Assembly: GCA_038232275.1 (NCBI GenBank)
Contig: JBBSIC010000002.1
Coordinates: 39,504 to 103,503 of the forward strand
Reading direction: 5' to 3'
DNA length: 64,000 bases
DNA from: DATLGB01 sp038232275
GTDB lineage: Bacteria > Actinomycetota > Thermoleophilia > Solirubrobacterales > Solirubrobacteraceae
Shown here piece after piece: positions 50,123 through 58,796 of this stretch. The notes beneath the pieces are model-generated. The model saw only the letters and a program-made list of their open reading frames with translations, did no database searches and was not told where the DNA came from. Position 1 is the stretch's first letter, and every line of letters starts with the position of its first letter. The translations under genes were made by a program, and so were the position numbers.

Positions 50123-50507
50123 GACGGCTGCGCTCACCCCCGAGCTGGCGATCGCCTACGTGCGCGAGTTGTCGGCCGACGTCCGCGCCGTCGTCGTCCT
50201 CGACGCCGGCGGGGCGAGGCTGGCCGGTCCGGCGGCCCTCGAAGCTGCGGCGCGCGACGTGATTTTCGCGCTGGGAGCGGCTTCGGAGGCCGCGATCCGG
50301 GTTTCGGAGGGGGTCGTCTTCGCCGTACGCACCCCCGAACGGGCGCTCGTCGCCGTGTCGGGACCGCTGGCGCTGCGCGGCCCGACGCTCCTCGATGCCC
50401 TGGCCGCCATGGATTCCGCGGCGCAGAGCCAAATCGTCGGATCGCCGTCGGCGGCCCTCCGGGCGGCTGCGAAACGGGCGATCTCGGCTGCGAACGGCGC
50501 AATCTGA
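50121..50507 (+). CDS. Conserved-looking protein, possibly roadblock-like
   Basis: The 128-residue protein (from ATG 50121) alternates helices and strands: PELAIAYVRELSADVRAVVV, LDAGGARLAGPAAL, GVVFAVRTPERALVAVSGP and a final helical part. This is reminiscent of roadblock/longin folds used by small GTPase regulators, but I cannot confirm it. A GC-rich hairpin follows it at 50529-50545. An upstream in-frame ATG at 50067 would lie entirely within the divergent small gene. Confidence 0.5.
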   Translation: MTAALTPELAIAYVRELSADVRAVVVLDAGGARLAGPAALEAAARDVIFALGAASEAAIRVSEGVVFAVRTPERALVAVSGPLALRGPTLLDALAAMDSAAQSQIVGSPSAALRAAAKRAISAANGAI

Positions 50508-50528
50508 CCGCTGTTTGCGCGAGCAAAA

Positions 50529-50545
50529 GTCCGCAATTTGCGGAC
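50529..50545. terminator. Inverted repeat before hup
   Basis: GTCCGCAA-T-TTGCGGAC is a perfect 8-bp inverted repeat. It lies after the roadblock-like gene and before the HU promoter. It may be a terminator or an operator for hup. Confidence 0.45.
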
Positions 50546-50639
50546 GGCGCCCGAATTTGGCCTTGCGGCGTTGTCCGGGGACCTTGTTAGCGTCGGACGG
50601 ACCCACTACTCGTCCCGACGGGATGAAGGAGAGTCTCCG

Positions 50640-50912
50640 ATGTCGAAGTCAGAGTTCGTTGACAAGGTCGCTAACGAGGCCGGCCTGTCCAAGAAGGACG
50701 CCGGCGCGGCCGTCGATGCCGTCCTCGGCACGATCGAGAGCGAGCTGAAGAGCGGTGGCGAGGTCACGTTCACCGGCTTCGGCAAGTTTCACGTCGCCTC
50801 ACGCGGTGCGCGCGAGGGTCGCAACCCCCGCACCGGCGATACGATGAAGATCGCGGCCACCAAGGTCCCGCGCTTCACGGCGGGCTCAGGCCTCAAGAAG
50901 GCCGTCAAGTAG
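50640..50912 (+). CDS. hup: HU family DNA-binding protein
   Basis: The 90-residue protein is canonical HU: MSKSEFVDKVANEAGLSKKD, then FTGFGKFHVASRGAREGRNP and RTGDTMKIAATKVPRF. The proline at the arm tip (RNPRTG) is present. It bends and compacts DNA as a dimer. There is no long lysine tail of the mycobacterial kind. A ribosome site AAGGAGAG precedes the ATG. Confidence 0.95.
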   Translation: MSKSEFVDKVANEAGLSKKDAGAAVDAVLGTIESELKSGGEVTFTGFGKFHVASRGAREGRNPRTGDTMKIAATKVPRFTAGSGLKKAVK

Positions 50913-50934
50913 CGTCGCACGCGCCTGCACGCCC

Positions 50935-50966
50935 GGGCGCCGGCCGGCACCTCCCCGCCGGCGCCC
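50935..50966. terminator. Strong hairpin after hup
   Basis: GGGCGCCGGC and GCCGGCGCCC form a perfect 10-bp stem with a 12-base loop, just after the HU stop codon and before pyrF. Confidence 0.65.
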
Positions 50967-50977
50967 GTCGTATCCGT

Positions 50978-51814
50978 ATGAGCCCGACCAACTTCGGCGA
51001 CCGCCTCGCCCGCGCCGTGGCGCGGCGCGAGTCGCAGATCGTCTGCGGGCTCGACCCCGACCCGCAGCGGCTGTGGCCGGCCGCCGCCGGCGTCGCCGCG
51101 CACTGCCGCGCCGTGATCGAGGCGGTCGCACCCGCCGTCGTCGCCGTCAAGCCGCAGCTCGCCTGCTTCGAGCGCCTCGGCGCGCCGGGCTGGGACGCGC
51201 TCGCCGCGACCGTCGCCCACGCCCGCGAGCACGGCTTGCTCGTGCTGCTCGACGGCAAGCGCGGGGACGTCCCGGTGACCGCCCGCATCTACGCCGAGTC
51301 GCTGGTCGGGGCGCTTGGCGGCGACGCGTTCACCGTCAATCCGCTGCTCGGCCGCGACGCGCTCGCTCCGCTGGTCGACCGCGCCCGCGGCGCCGGCGCC
51401 GCGGCCTTCCTGCTCGTGCGCACCTCCAACCCGGGGGCCGCCGACGTGATGGACCTCGAGCTCGCCGGCGGCGGCACGGTCTGGGAGCGCCTCGCGACGC
51501 TCGCCGACGAGCTCGGCGAGGCAGGCGAGGCGGGTCTGAAGGACGTCGGCGCCGTGGTGGGCGCCACCGAGCCCGCCCACCTGGCCCGCATGCGCGAGCT
51601 GATGCCGCGCACGCCCTTGCTGCTGCCCGGCGTCGGTGCCCAGGGCGGCGACGTGGCCGCCCTCGCTCCGGCCTTCGCGCCCGGCCGCGCCGGCGGCCTC
51701 GTGAGCGCGTCGCGCTCGATCGTCGACGCCTACGAGCAGGCCGGCGGCGACCCCGGCGAGGCGGCCCGCCGCGAGGCCGAACGGCTGCGTGCGCTGGCGT
51801 GGACTCTGCCATGA
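50978..51814 (+). CDS. pyrF: Orotidine 5'-phosphate decarboxylase (type 2)
   Basis: The 278-residue protein opens FGDRLARAVARRESQIVCGL with DPDPQRL. The catalytic Lys/Asp lie in VLLDGKRGDVPVTAR, and phosphate-binding parts are in LLLPGVGAQGGD and VSASRSIVDA. It completes UMP synthesis. The length and the DGKRGD motif are those of the longer actinobacterial type. It is separated from hup by a terminator, so it is probably transcribed on its own. Confidence 0.95.
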   Translation: MSPTNFGDRLARAVARRESQIVCGLDPDPQRLWPAAAGVAAHCRAVIEAVAPAVVAVKPQLACFERLGAPGWDALAATVAHAREHGLLVLLDGKRGDVPVTARIYAESLVGALGGDAFTVNPLLGRDALAPLVDRARGAGAAAFLLVRTSNPGAADVMDLELAGGGTVWERLATLADELGEAGEAGLKDVGAVVGATEPAHLARMRELMPRTPLLLPGVGAQGGDVAALAPAFAPGRAGGLVSASRSIVDAYEQAGGDPGEAARREAERLRALAWTLP

Positions 51815-51996
51815 GCCGCCCGGTCCGCGGCCCGGTGGGGACTATGATCGCTGGCCGTGAACGGTCGCAGTCCCGCCAGGCTGCCGGCGCCAGGGGCGCT
51901 TGCAGCGGCCGCGCGAGCCGACCGTCCAGCGGCGACGGCGAGATCGGTGAGCGCGGCGCGCACGTCCCCCAGCCGGGGCGGGGAGCTCGAGCTGCC

Positions 51997-53220
51997 GTGA
52001 CGCGCGCCAGGCCCAGGCCGATCCTGCTGCTCGTGGCCGTCCTCGCGGCGCTGGCCGGCCCGTCGGCCGCCAACGCGGCGGGGCCGAACGAGATCGCCTC
52101 GCCCGAGGCGATCGTCGTCGACGCCGCGTCGGGCGACGTCGCCTACGCGAAGAACGCCGACGCGCGGCGCCCGATCGCCTCGACCACGAAGCTCATGACC
52201 GCGCTGCTGACGCTCGAGCGGGGGGGCCTCAAGGACGTCGTGACCGCCCCGCGCTACCGCGCGGCGCCCGCGGAGTCGGTGATCCACCTGATCGCGGGCG
52301 AGCGGATCACCGAGGCGGACCTGATGCGCGGCCTGCTCGTCTCCTCCGCCAACGACGCCGCCGTCGCCCTCGCGACCCACCTCGGCGGCTCCGTGCCCTC
52401 CTTCGTGCGCCTGATGAACCGCCGCGCGCAGGAGCTCGGCCTCCACAACACCCACTACGAGAACCCGATCGGGCTCGACTCGCCGACCAACTTCTCCAGC
52501 GCGCGCGACCTGGCGACGCTGACCCGCCGGCTGCGCAGGTTCCCCTTCTTTCGCCACACGGTCAACACCAGCCAGCTGACCCTGAAGTCGGGCGCGCACC
52601 CGCGGACGCTGGCCAACCGCAACACGCTGCTGGGCGACTATCCGTGGGTCGACGGGGTCAAGACGGGCCACACGAGCCTGGCCGGCGACGTGCTCGTCGC
52701 CTCGGGCACCAAGCGCGGCGTGCACCTGATCTCCGTCGTCATCGGCGCCGCGAGCCGGACCGCGCGCAACCTGGAATCGGTCCGGCTGCTCACCTACGGG
52801 TTCACGAAGTACCAGCTCAAGCGCGCCGTCGTGCGCGGCGACACCGTGGTCGACGTGCCCATCCGCCACCGCGCGGGAGCCGAGCTGCCGCTGGTCGCCG
52901 CCCGCACGGTGCACAAGGTGCTGCGCAAGGACGAGCGCTTCACCTACGTGAAGTCGTTCCCGAGGATCGTCGACGGCCCCGTGCACTTCGGCGACAAGCT
53001 CGGCAAGCTGATCGTGCGGCTGCACGGCAAGCCGGTCGCCTCCGTGGCGCTGCTGGCCAACCTCGAGATCCCCAAGGCGGGTCTCGGCCGGCAGGCCCAG
53101 GACCTCCTCACCCGGCCGTGGACGCTCCTCGTGCTGGCCGTCGTGCTGCTGCTCGTGGCCGCGCTCGCCCGGCACCGGCCGAGCGCGGGCCGCGGGTCCT
53201 CCGAGGAGGCGGCGGCGTGA
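51997..53220 (+). CDS. D-alanyl-D-alanine carboxypeptidase (DacA-like)
   Basis: From GTG 51997 there are 407 residues with a signal peptide (ILLLVAVLAALAGPSAANAA). The three penicillin-binding motifs follow: STTKLM (SxxK), SSANDAA (SxN) and VKTGHTSLAGD (KTG). A C-terminal membrane helix (PWTLLVLAVVLLLVAALA) anchors it, unlike the amphipathic anchor of E. coli enzymes. It trims pentapeptides of peptidoglycan outside the membrane. A TATGAT box (51843-51848) lies about 150 bases upstream as a possible -10. The stop overlaps the sugar-kinase start (GTGA). Confidence 0.88.
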   Translation: MTRARPRPILLLVAVLAALAGPSAANAAGPNEIASPEAIVVDAASGDVAYAKNADARRPIASTTKLMTALLTLERGGLKDVVTAPRYRAAPAESVIHLIAGERITEADLMRGLLVSSANDAAVALATHLGGSVPSFVRLMNRRAQELGLHNTHYENPIGLDSPTNFSSARDLATLTRRLRRFPFFRHTVNTSQLTLKSGAHPRTLANRNTLLGDYPWVDGVKTGHTSLAGDVLVASGTKRGVHLISVVIGAASRTARNLESVRLLTYGFTKYQLKRAVVRGDTVVDVPIRHRAGAELPLVAARTVHKVLRKDERFTYVKSFPRIVDGPVHFGDKLGKLIVRLHGKPVASVALLANLEIPKAGLGRQAQDLLTRPWTLLVLAVVLLLVAALARHRPSAGRGSSEEAAA

Positions 53221-54182
53221 TCATCACCGTCACGCTCAACGCGGCGATCGACAAGACGCTGGCCGTCCCGAACTTCCAGCCGGGCCGGCGCCACCGGACG
53301 GTCGAGCAGACGACCATGCCGGGCGGCAAGGGCGTCAACATCGCCCGGGTCCTCAAGACGCTCGGCCAGCCCGTGATCGCCACGGGGCTCGCCGGCGGGC
53401 CGACCGGGACGCGCATCGTCGAGCAGCTGACCGAGATGTCCGTGCTCTCGGACTTCGTGCGCATCCGGGAGGAGTCGCGCACCAACACCGCGCTGATCGA
53501 CCCCACCACGGGCGAGCAGACCGAGATCAACGAGCGCGGCCCGCACGTCATCGAGCAGGAGGTCGAGCTGTTCGCCGACAAGCTGCTGTATCTGGCCAAG
53601 GGGGCGAGCCTGTGCGTCTTCGCCGGCTCGCTGCCGCGCGGGGTGGACGTCGACATCTACGGCCGCCTGATCCGCGAGGTGCGCCGCCTCGGCGTGCTGA
53701 CGATCGTCGACACCGACGGCGACCCGCTGCACCGCGCGGTGCGCGCCGAGCCGGACGTCATCTCCCCGAACTCGCTCGAGGCCGAGGAGCTCGTCGGTCA
53801 CGAGTTCAACGACGACCAGGACGTCCTGTCCGCCGTGCGCGAGATGGTCGAGCTGGGCGCGCGCGAGGCGATCATGACCGTGCCCGACGGCTGCGTGGCG
53901 CAGGTGCTGGCCGAGGAGCCCTCGCAGCCCCCGCGCCACTTCCGGGCGACGATCCCGGCCATCGAGGCGACCGCCACGGTCGGCTCGGGCGACGCCTTTC
54001 TGGCCGGCTACGTCGCCGCGCGCTACTCCGACCGCTCCGCGCCGGACTGCCTGGCCTTCGGCGTCGCCTGCGGCGCGGAGTCCACCCAGCACCTCGGTGC
54101 CGGCGTGGTGGACCGGGTCCAGGTCGAGAAGCTGCTCGGCGAGGTCGACGTGACGCCGCTGGCCGCCGCCGAGATCTCCTGA
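53217..54182 (+). CDS. PfkB-family hexose-phosphate kinase (1-phosphofructokinase type)
   Basis: From GTG 53217 there are 321 residues: IITVTLNAAIDKTLAVPNFQ and MPGGKGVNIARVLKTLGQPV (sugar-binding), AGSLPRGVDVDIYG, and the ATP/catalytic motif ATVGSGDAFLAGYVA. The opening and GGKGVN block match FruK/LacC-type kinases, which phosphorylate fructose-1-phosphate or tagatose-6-phosphate. The exact substrate is uncertain. No PTS genes are nearby. It is coupled to dacA by overlap. Confidence 0.87.
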   Translation: MIITVTLNAAIDKTLAVPNFQPGRRHRTVEQTTMPGGKGVNIARVLKTLGQPVIATGLAGGPTGTRIVEQLTEMSVLSDFVRIREESRTNTALIDPTTGEQTEINERGPHVIEQEVELFADKLLYLAKGASLCVFAGSLPRGVDVDIYGRLIREVRRLGVLTIVDTDGDPLHRAVRAEPDVISPNSLEAEELVGHEFNDDQDVLSAVREMVELGAREAIMTVPDGCVAQVLAEEPSQPPRHFRATIPAIEATATVGSGDAFLAGYVAARYSDRSAPDCLAFGVACGAESTQHLGAGVVDRVQVEKLLGEVDVTPLAAAEIS

Positions 54183-54248
54183 ACGCGGAAAAAGCCTTTC
54201 TCGCACGTTGCGGGCCGAGCTGCCGAGACTTCGCTGCTAACGTCGAAT

Positions 54249-54265
54249 CCCCGCGGTCTGCGGGG
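54249..54265. terminator. Hairpin after the sugar-kinase gene
   Basis: CCCCGC-GGTCT-GCGGGG is a 6-bp GC stem followed by TTCT. It lies between the pfkB-like gene and guaB3. Confidence 0.55.
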
Positions 54266-54299
54266 TTCTCACGTCCGCTCCGACACCTAGGATCCCGCC

Positions 54300-55505
54300 A
54301 TGGAAGTAGAGATCGGCCGAGGCAAGAAGGCGCGACGCGCCTATGGGTTTGACGACATCGCGATCGTCCCGTCCCGCCGCACGCGGGACCCGGACGACGT
54401 GGACATCTCCTGGACTCTGGGTCCGTACCGGTTCGAGCTGCCGTTGCTCGCGTCGGCGATGGACGGCGTCGTCTCTGTGGAGACGGCGATCGGGGTCGGG
54501 CAGCTCGGCGGGCTCGCCGTGCTCAACCTCGAGGGCATCTTCACGCGCTACGAGGACGCGGACGACATGCTCGCCCGCATCGCGCAGCTGTCCAAGCAGG
54601 ACGCCACGCGTGCGATGCAGGAGATCTACCGGGAGCCGGTCAAGCCGGAGCTGATCACGCAGCGCATCCAGGAGATCAAGGCCTCCGGCGTCGTGACCGC
54701 CGCGTCGCTGACCCCGCAGAAGGTGCGCGGCTACTACGAGCTGGCGCTGGAGGCCGGCCTCGACGTGCTGGTCATCCAGGGCACCGTCGTCTCCGCCGAG
54801 CACGTCTCCGCGGACCCCACGCGCCCGCCGCTGAACCTCAAGGAGTTCATCGCCGAGCTGCCCGTCCCCGTCGTGGTCGGCGGCTGTGCGAGCTATCACA
54901 CCGGTCTGCACCTGATGCGCACCGGCGCCGCGGGCGTGCTCGTGGGCGTCGGCCCGGGCGCGGCGTGCACGACGCGCGGCGTGCTCGGCATCGGCGTCCC
55001 GCAGGCGACGGCGATCGCCGACGTCGCGGGCGCCCGCTCGCAGAACATGCTCGAGACCGGCGAGTACGTCCGCGTGATCGCCGACGGCGGCATGCGCAAC
55101 GGCGGCGACATCGCGAAGGCGATCGCCTGCGGCGCCGACGCCGTGATGATCGGCTCGCCCCTGGCGCGGGCCCACGAGGCGCCCGGCCACGGCTACCACT
55201 GGGGCATGGCCACGTTCCATCCCACGCTCCCGCGGGGCGCGCGCGTGCAGACGGTCCAGAACGGCACGCTCGAGGAGATCCTCACGGGCCCGGCGCACGA
55301 GAACGACGGCACGTTCAACCTCATGGGCGCGCTGCGGACCGCGATGGCCACCTGCGGCTACCGCGACATCGCCGAGTTCAACCGGGCGGAGCTGAACATC
55401 GCTCCGGCGCTGCAGTCCGAGGGCAAGCAGCTCCAGCGCGACCAGCAGGTCGGCATGTCCAACCGCGCCGTGTCGCGCCCGGCTCCGGAGCGCGTACCCG
55501 CCTGA
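54300..55505 (+). CDS. guaB3: GuaB3-type IMP dehydrogenase-related protein
   Basis: The 401-residue protein has the IMPDH barrel without CBS domains: FDDIAIVPSRRTRDPDDV, GCASYHTGLHLMRTGAAG, the catalytic-cysteine loop GVGPGAACTTRGVLGIG and VIADGGMRNGGDIAKAIACG. This pattern and the N terminus match actinobacterial GuaB3 proteins, whose exact role has been debated. It is encoded directly before guaA with a TGATG overlap, supporting guanylate synthesis. Confidence 0.88.
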   Translation: MEVEIGRGKKARRAYGFDDIAIVPSRRTRDPDDVDISWTLGPYRFELPLLASAMDGVVSVETAIGVGQLGGLAVLNLEGIFTRYEDADDMLARIAQLSKQDATRAMQEIYREPVKPELITQRIQEIKASGVVTAASLTPQKVRGYYELALEAGLDVLVIQGTVVSAEHVSADPTRPPLNLKEFIAELPVPVVVGGCASYHTGLHLMRTGAAGVLVGVGPGAACTTRGVLGIGVPQATAIADVAGARSQNMLETGEYVRVIADGGMRNGGDIAKAIACGADAVMIGSPLARAHEAPGHGYHWGMATFHPTLPRGARVQTVQNGTLEEILTGPAHENDGTFNLMGALRTAMATCGYRDIAEFNRAELNIAPALQSEGKQLQRDQQVGMSNRAVSRPAPERVPA

Positions 55506-57130
55506 TGGGGCCCAGCGACCTCGTCTCCCTGGGGCCGGATTCCGGCGTCGCGGCCCCGCAGGCGGTCTCCGAGCTCGAGCTCGAGCGCCGGGTCGCCCAC
55601 GACGAGGTCGTGGTGCTCGACTACGGCGGGCAGTACTCGCAGCTGATCGCGCGTCGCGTGCGCGAGTGCGGGGTCTTCAGCGAGCTGCTGCCGCACCACG
55701 TCGGCGCCAAGGAGGTCCGCCGGCGCCGGCCGAAGGGCCTGATCCTCTCCGGCGGCCCGGCGTCGGTGTACGCGGACGGCGCGCCGCGGCTGGATCCCGC
55801 CCTGCTCGAGCTCGGGATCCCCGTGCTGGGCATCTGCTACGGCATGCAGGCGATCGTCCTGCAGCTCGGCGGCCAGGTGGAGGGCGCCGAGGTCGGCGAG
55901 TTCGGCCGCTCGCGGCTGACGGTGCGCGAGACGGGGCGGCTGCTCGCCGGCACGCCGGAGGACCAGGCCTGCTGGATGTCGCATCGCGACACGGTCTTCG
56001 AGCCGCCGCCGGGCTTCACGGCGCTGGCGAGCTCGACGCAGTCGCCCGTCGCGGCGATCGAGAGCGTCGAGCGCGGCATCTACGGCATCCAGTTCCATCC
56101 CGAGGTCGCGCACACGCCCTACGGCCAGCACGTCCTCGAGACGTTCCTCTCCGACATCTGCGGCTGCGCGCGGACGTGGAGCCCGGAGTCGATCATCGAC
56201 GAGCAGATCACCCGAATCCGCGCCCAGGTCGGCGACGGCCAGGTCGTCTGCGGCCTGTCGGGCGGCGTGGACTCGAGCGTCGCGGCGCTGCTCGTGCACC
56301 GGGCGATCGGCGACCAGCTCACGTGCGTGTTCGTCGACCACGGGCTGATGCGCCACAACGAGGGCGAGCAGGTCATCGGCGCCTTCCGCGACGTCTTCAA
56401 GGTGCCGCTCGTGGCGGTCGACGCCGAGGACCGCTTCCTGGAGCGCCTCGCCGGCCTGTCGGACCCGGAGGCCAAGCGCAAGGCGATCGGCGCCGAGTTC
56501 ATCCGCGTCTTCGAGGAGGAGGCGCTCAAGCTCGACGGCGCGCGGTTCCTCGTGCAGGGCACGCTGTACTCCGACGTGATCGAGTCCGGCGGCGGCACGG
56601 GCGCGGCGACGATCAAGTCCCATCACAACGTCGGCGGCCTGCCCGACGACCTCGAGTTCGACCTCGTGGAGCCGCTGCGGGCGCTGTTCAAGGACGAGGT
56701 CCGCGCGGTCGGCGCCGAGCTCGGGCTGCCCGAGCGCCTCGTCTGGCGCCAGCCCTTCCCGGGGCCCGGCCTCGCGATCCGCATCGTCGGCGGCGAGGCC
56801 ACCAAGGAGCGCCTGGACACGCTGCGCACCTGCGACGCGATCCTGCAGGACGAGATCCGCAAGGCCGGCCTGTACCGCGAGCTGTGGCAGTCCTTCTGCG
56901 TGCTGCCCGACATCCGCACCGTCGGCGTGCAGGGCGACGAGCGCACCTACGGCTACGTCGTCGCGCTGCGCGCGGTCACCTCCGACGACGCCATGACGGC
57001 CGACTGGGCGCGGCTGCCCTACGACCTGCTCGAGCAGATCGCCTCGCGCATGATCAACGGGGTCCGCGAGGTCAACCGGGTGGTCCTCGACATCACGTCG
57101 AAGCCCCCCGGGACGATCGAATGGGAATAG
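55505..57130 (+). CDS. guaA: GMP synthase (glutamine-hydrolysing)
   Basis: The 541-residue protein has the class I amidotransferase triad: Cys in LGICYGMQAIVLQLGG, and His/Glu in GIQFHPEVAHT. The PP-loop ATP-pyrophosphatase motif is LSGGVDSSVAALL. The C-terminal dimerisation domain ends LDITSKPPGTIEWE. It aminates XMP to GMP. A roughly 30-residue N-terminal extension precedes the usual start; VVVLDYGGQYSQLIARRVRE is the family start. The last codons overlap the next gene. Confidence 0.95.
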   Translation: MGPSDLVSLGPDSGVAAPQAVSELELERRVAHDEVVVLDYGGQYSQLIARRVRECGVFSELLPHHVGAKEVRRRRPKGLILSGGPASVYADGAPRLDPALLELGIPVLGICYGMQAIVLQLGGQVEGAEVGEFGRSRLTVRETGRLLAGTPEDQACWMSHRDTVFEPPPGFTALASSTQSPVAAIESVERGIYGIQFHPEVAHTPYGQHVLETFLSDICGCARTWSPESIIDEQITRIRAQVGDGQVVCGLSGGVDSSVAALLVHRAIGDQLTCVFVDHGLMRHNEGEQVIGAFRDVFKVPLVAVDAEDRFLERLAGLSDPEAKRKAIGAEFIRVFEEEALKLDGARFLVQGTLYSDVIESGGGTGAATIKSHHNVGGLPDDLEFDLVEPLRALFKDEVRAVGAELGLPERLVWRQPFPGPGLAIRIVGGEATKERLDTLRTCDAILQDEIRKAGLYRELWQSFCVLPDIRTVGVQGDERTYGYVVALRAVTSDDAMTADWARLPYDLLEQIASRMINGVREVNRVVLDITSKPPGTIEWE

Positions 57131-57492
57131 ACGGGGTACCGCTCCAGCCCGCGACGGTCGAGAACCTGTGGGCGCAGGCCCGGGAGCTGACCGCGCGCGC
57201 CGTGGCGGAGGCCGACCACGCGGCGCTGCGGCGGGCACTCGTGCTCTGCGCGATCGCGGGCTCGGGCAGCGACACCGACACCTTCCGCGACCTCCTGGCC
57301 GACATCCACGCGGCCTCGATCAAGCTCGCCTTCGCCGATCCGCAGCCGCTCTTCGACGCAGCCGCCGCGCTGGTGGCCAACGACGACTTCAAGGCCCGCG
57401 AGGCGATCGTCCTCGCCCCGGCCCGCGCGCCGGCGCGGCCGCCCGGCGCGGGCACGCCGTACGGCGTGCTGCGCCCGCGCGGCGGGCAGTAG
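57121..57492 (+). CDS. Hypothetical protein overlapping guaA
   Basis: From ATG 57121 there are 123 residues, starting MGIDGVPLQPATVENLWAQA and ending in a Pro/Ala-rich tail. The first 100 residues are helical (ARELTARAVAEADHAALRRA, then DTDTFRDLLADIHAASIKL). It overlaps guaA by 10 bases in another frame. No known motif is seen. The coding pattern supports a real gene. The function is unknown. Confidence 0.5.
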   Translation: MGIDGVPLQPATVENLWAQARELTARAVAEADHAALRRALVLCAIAGSGSDTDTFRDLLADIHAASIKLAFADPQPLFDAAAALVANDDFKAREAIVLAPARAPARPPGAGTPYGVLRPRGGQ

Positions 57493-57533
57493 CCCGGTGC
57501 TCGCACTGGCCGGCTGCGCCCCGCTGAAGGCCC

Positions 57534-57539
57534 TATAGT
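57534..57539 (+). promoter_or_regulatory. -10-like box before rplM
   Basis: TATAGT lies 40 bases before the rplM ATG. A matching -35 is poor (CGGCTG). It is the best promoter candidate for the rplM-rpsI-glmM unit. Confidence 0.4.
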
Positions 57540-57579
57540 CTTGCGCCGCCCGGGGAAGCCCCCGCGGTCGCTGTATGCC

Positions 57580-58017
57580 ATGAAGACCTACGTCGCCACA
57601 CCGAACGATCGCGAGCGCAACTGGGTGCTCGTCGACGCCAACGGCCTCAACCTCGGCCGCCTGTCGACCCAGCTCGCGGACCTGTTGCGCGGCAAGCGCA
57701 AGCCCACGTACACGCCGCATTGCGACGTCGGCGACTTCGTCGTCGTCATCAACGCCGAGAAGATCTCGGTCACCGGCAACAAGCGCGACGAGAAGCGCTA
57801 CTACCGCCACTCGGGCTACCCGGGCGGGATCAAGAGCCGCACGCTCTCAGAGATGCTCGAGCGCCGCCCCGAAGAGGTCATCCGCCTCGCCGTCAAGGGC
57901 ATGCTCCCGCGCAACCGCCTGGCCCGCAAGCAGATCACCAAGCTGAAGATCTACGCCGGGCCCGAACATCCGCACGCCGCCCAGCAACCCCGACTCCTCG
58001 AGATCAAGACCACTTAA
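57580..58017 (+). CDS. rplM: 50S ribosomal protein L13
   Basis: The 145-residue protein is canonical L13: VLVDANGLNLGRLSTQLADL, GKRKPTYTPHCDVGDFVVVI, YYRHSGYPGGIKSRTL and MLPRNRLARKQITKLKIYAG. It is an early assembly protein of the large subunit. The stop overlaps the S9 start by one base (TAATG). Confidence 0.97.
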   Translation: MKTYVATPNDRERNWVLVDANGLNLGRLSTQLADLLRGKRKPTYTPHCDVGDFVVVINAEKISVTGNKRDEKRYYRHSGYPGGIKSRTLSEMLERRPEEVIRLAVKGMLPRNRLARKQITKLKIYAGPEHPHAAQQPRLLEIKTT

Positions 58018-58796
58018 TGCCGCAGCCCAAGAAGCCGTCCGACGAGGGCGCCGAGCCCGAAGAGCCCGCCCCCGAGGCCGTCGCCCCCGAGCCCGAGACG
58101 CCCGCCGAGTCGCCCGCCGAGCCGGTCGCCGAGTCGCCCGCCGAGCCCGAGCCCGAGCCCGAGCCTGCGCCCGTCGCGGCCGAGGCCCCTGCCGCGCCCG
58201 TCGCCGAGCGCGACGAGGAGGACGACGAGCCCGCCGCACCCAGGGTCAAGCCGGAGATCCCCGGCATGGATCTCGAGCCCGACATCATCCTGGAAGGTGG
58301 CGGCGAGCAGGACGAGTACGCCGAGGACGGCGAGGAGAGCGCTTCCGGCGAGGATGACGACGATCGCTTCTCGCAGCCGATCGCCGACGCCGCGATCGAC
58401 CTCGGCGCCGACGCGCGCTACCGGGCGACCGGCAAGCGCAAGACGGCCGTCGCCCGCGTGATCCTCAAGCCGGGCACCGGCGCCTATCTGATCAACGGCC
58501 GCACCCTGGACGTCTACTTCCCGCGCGCCACCCTGCAGCGCACGATCCGGCAGCCGCTGGAGACCGTGGGCTACCAGGACCGCATGGACGTCGTCGCGTC
58601 GATGCACGGCGGCGGCGTCTCCTCGCAGGCCGGCGCGCTGCGCCACGGCGTCTCGCGCGCCCTGCTGGAGGCGGACCCGAATCTCCGCGGCGAGCTCAAG
58701 CGCCGCGGCTTCTTGACGCGCGACGCGCGCGCCAAGGAGCGCAAGAAGGCCGGCCTCAAGAAGGCCCGCAAGCGGCCGCAGTTCAGCAAGCGCTGA
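58017..58796 (+). CDS. rpsI: 30S ribosomal protein S9 with a long acidic N-terminal extension
   Basis: Residues 135-259 are a normal S9: YRATGKRKTAVARVILKPG, TGAYLINGRTLDVYFPR and the basic end KARKRPQFSKR that reaches the P-site tRNA. Residues 1-134 are a Glu/Pro/Ala-rich, strongly acidic, probably disordered extension. The start is fixed by the TAATG overlap with rplM. Short extensions are known in actinobacteria; one this long is unusual. It may balance charge or bind a factor. Confidence 0.93.
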   Translation: MPQPKKPSDEGAEPEEPAPEAVAPEPETPAESPAEPVAESPAEPEPEPEPAPVAAEAPAAPVAERDEEDDEPAAPRVKPEIPGMDLEPDIILEGGGEQDEYAEDGEESASGEDDDDRFSQPIADAAIDLGADARYRATGKRKTAVARVILKPGTGAYLINGRTLDVYFPRATLQRTIRQPLETVGYQDRMDVVASMHGGGVSSQAGALRHGVSRALLEADPNLRGELKRRGFLTRDARAKERKKAGLKKARKRPQFSKR

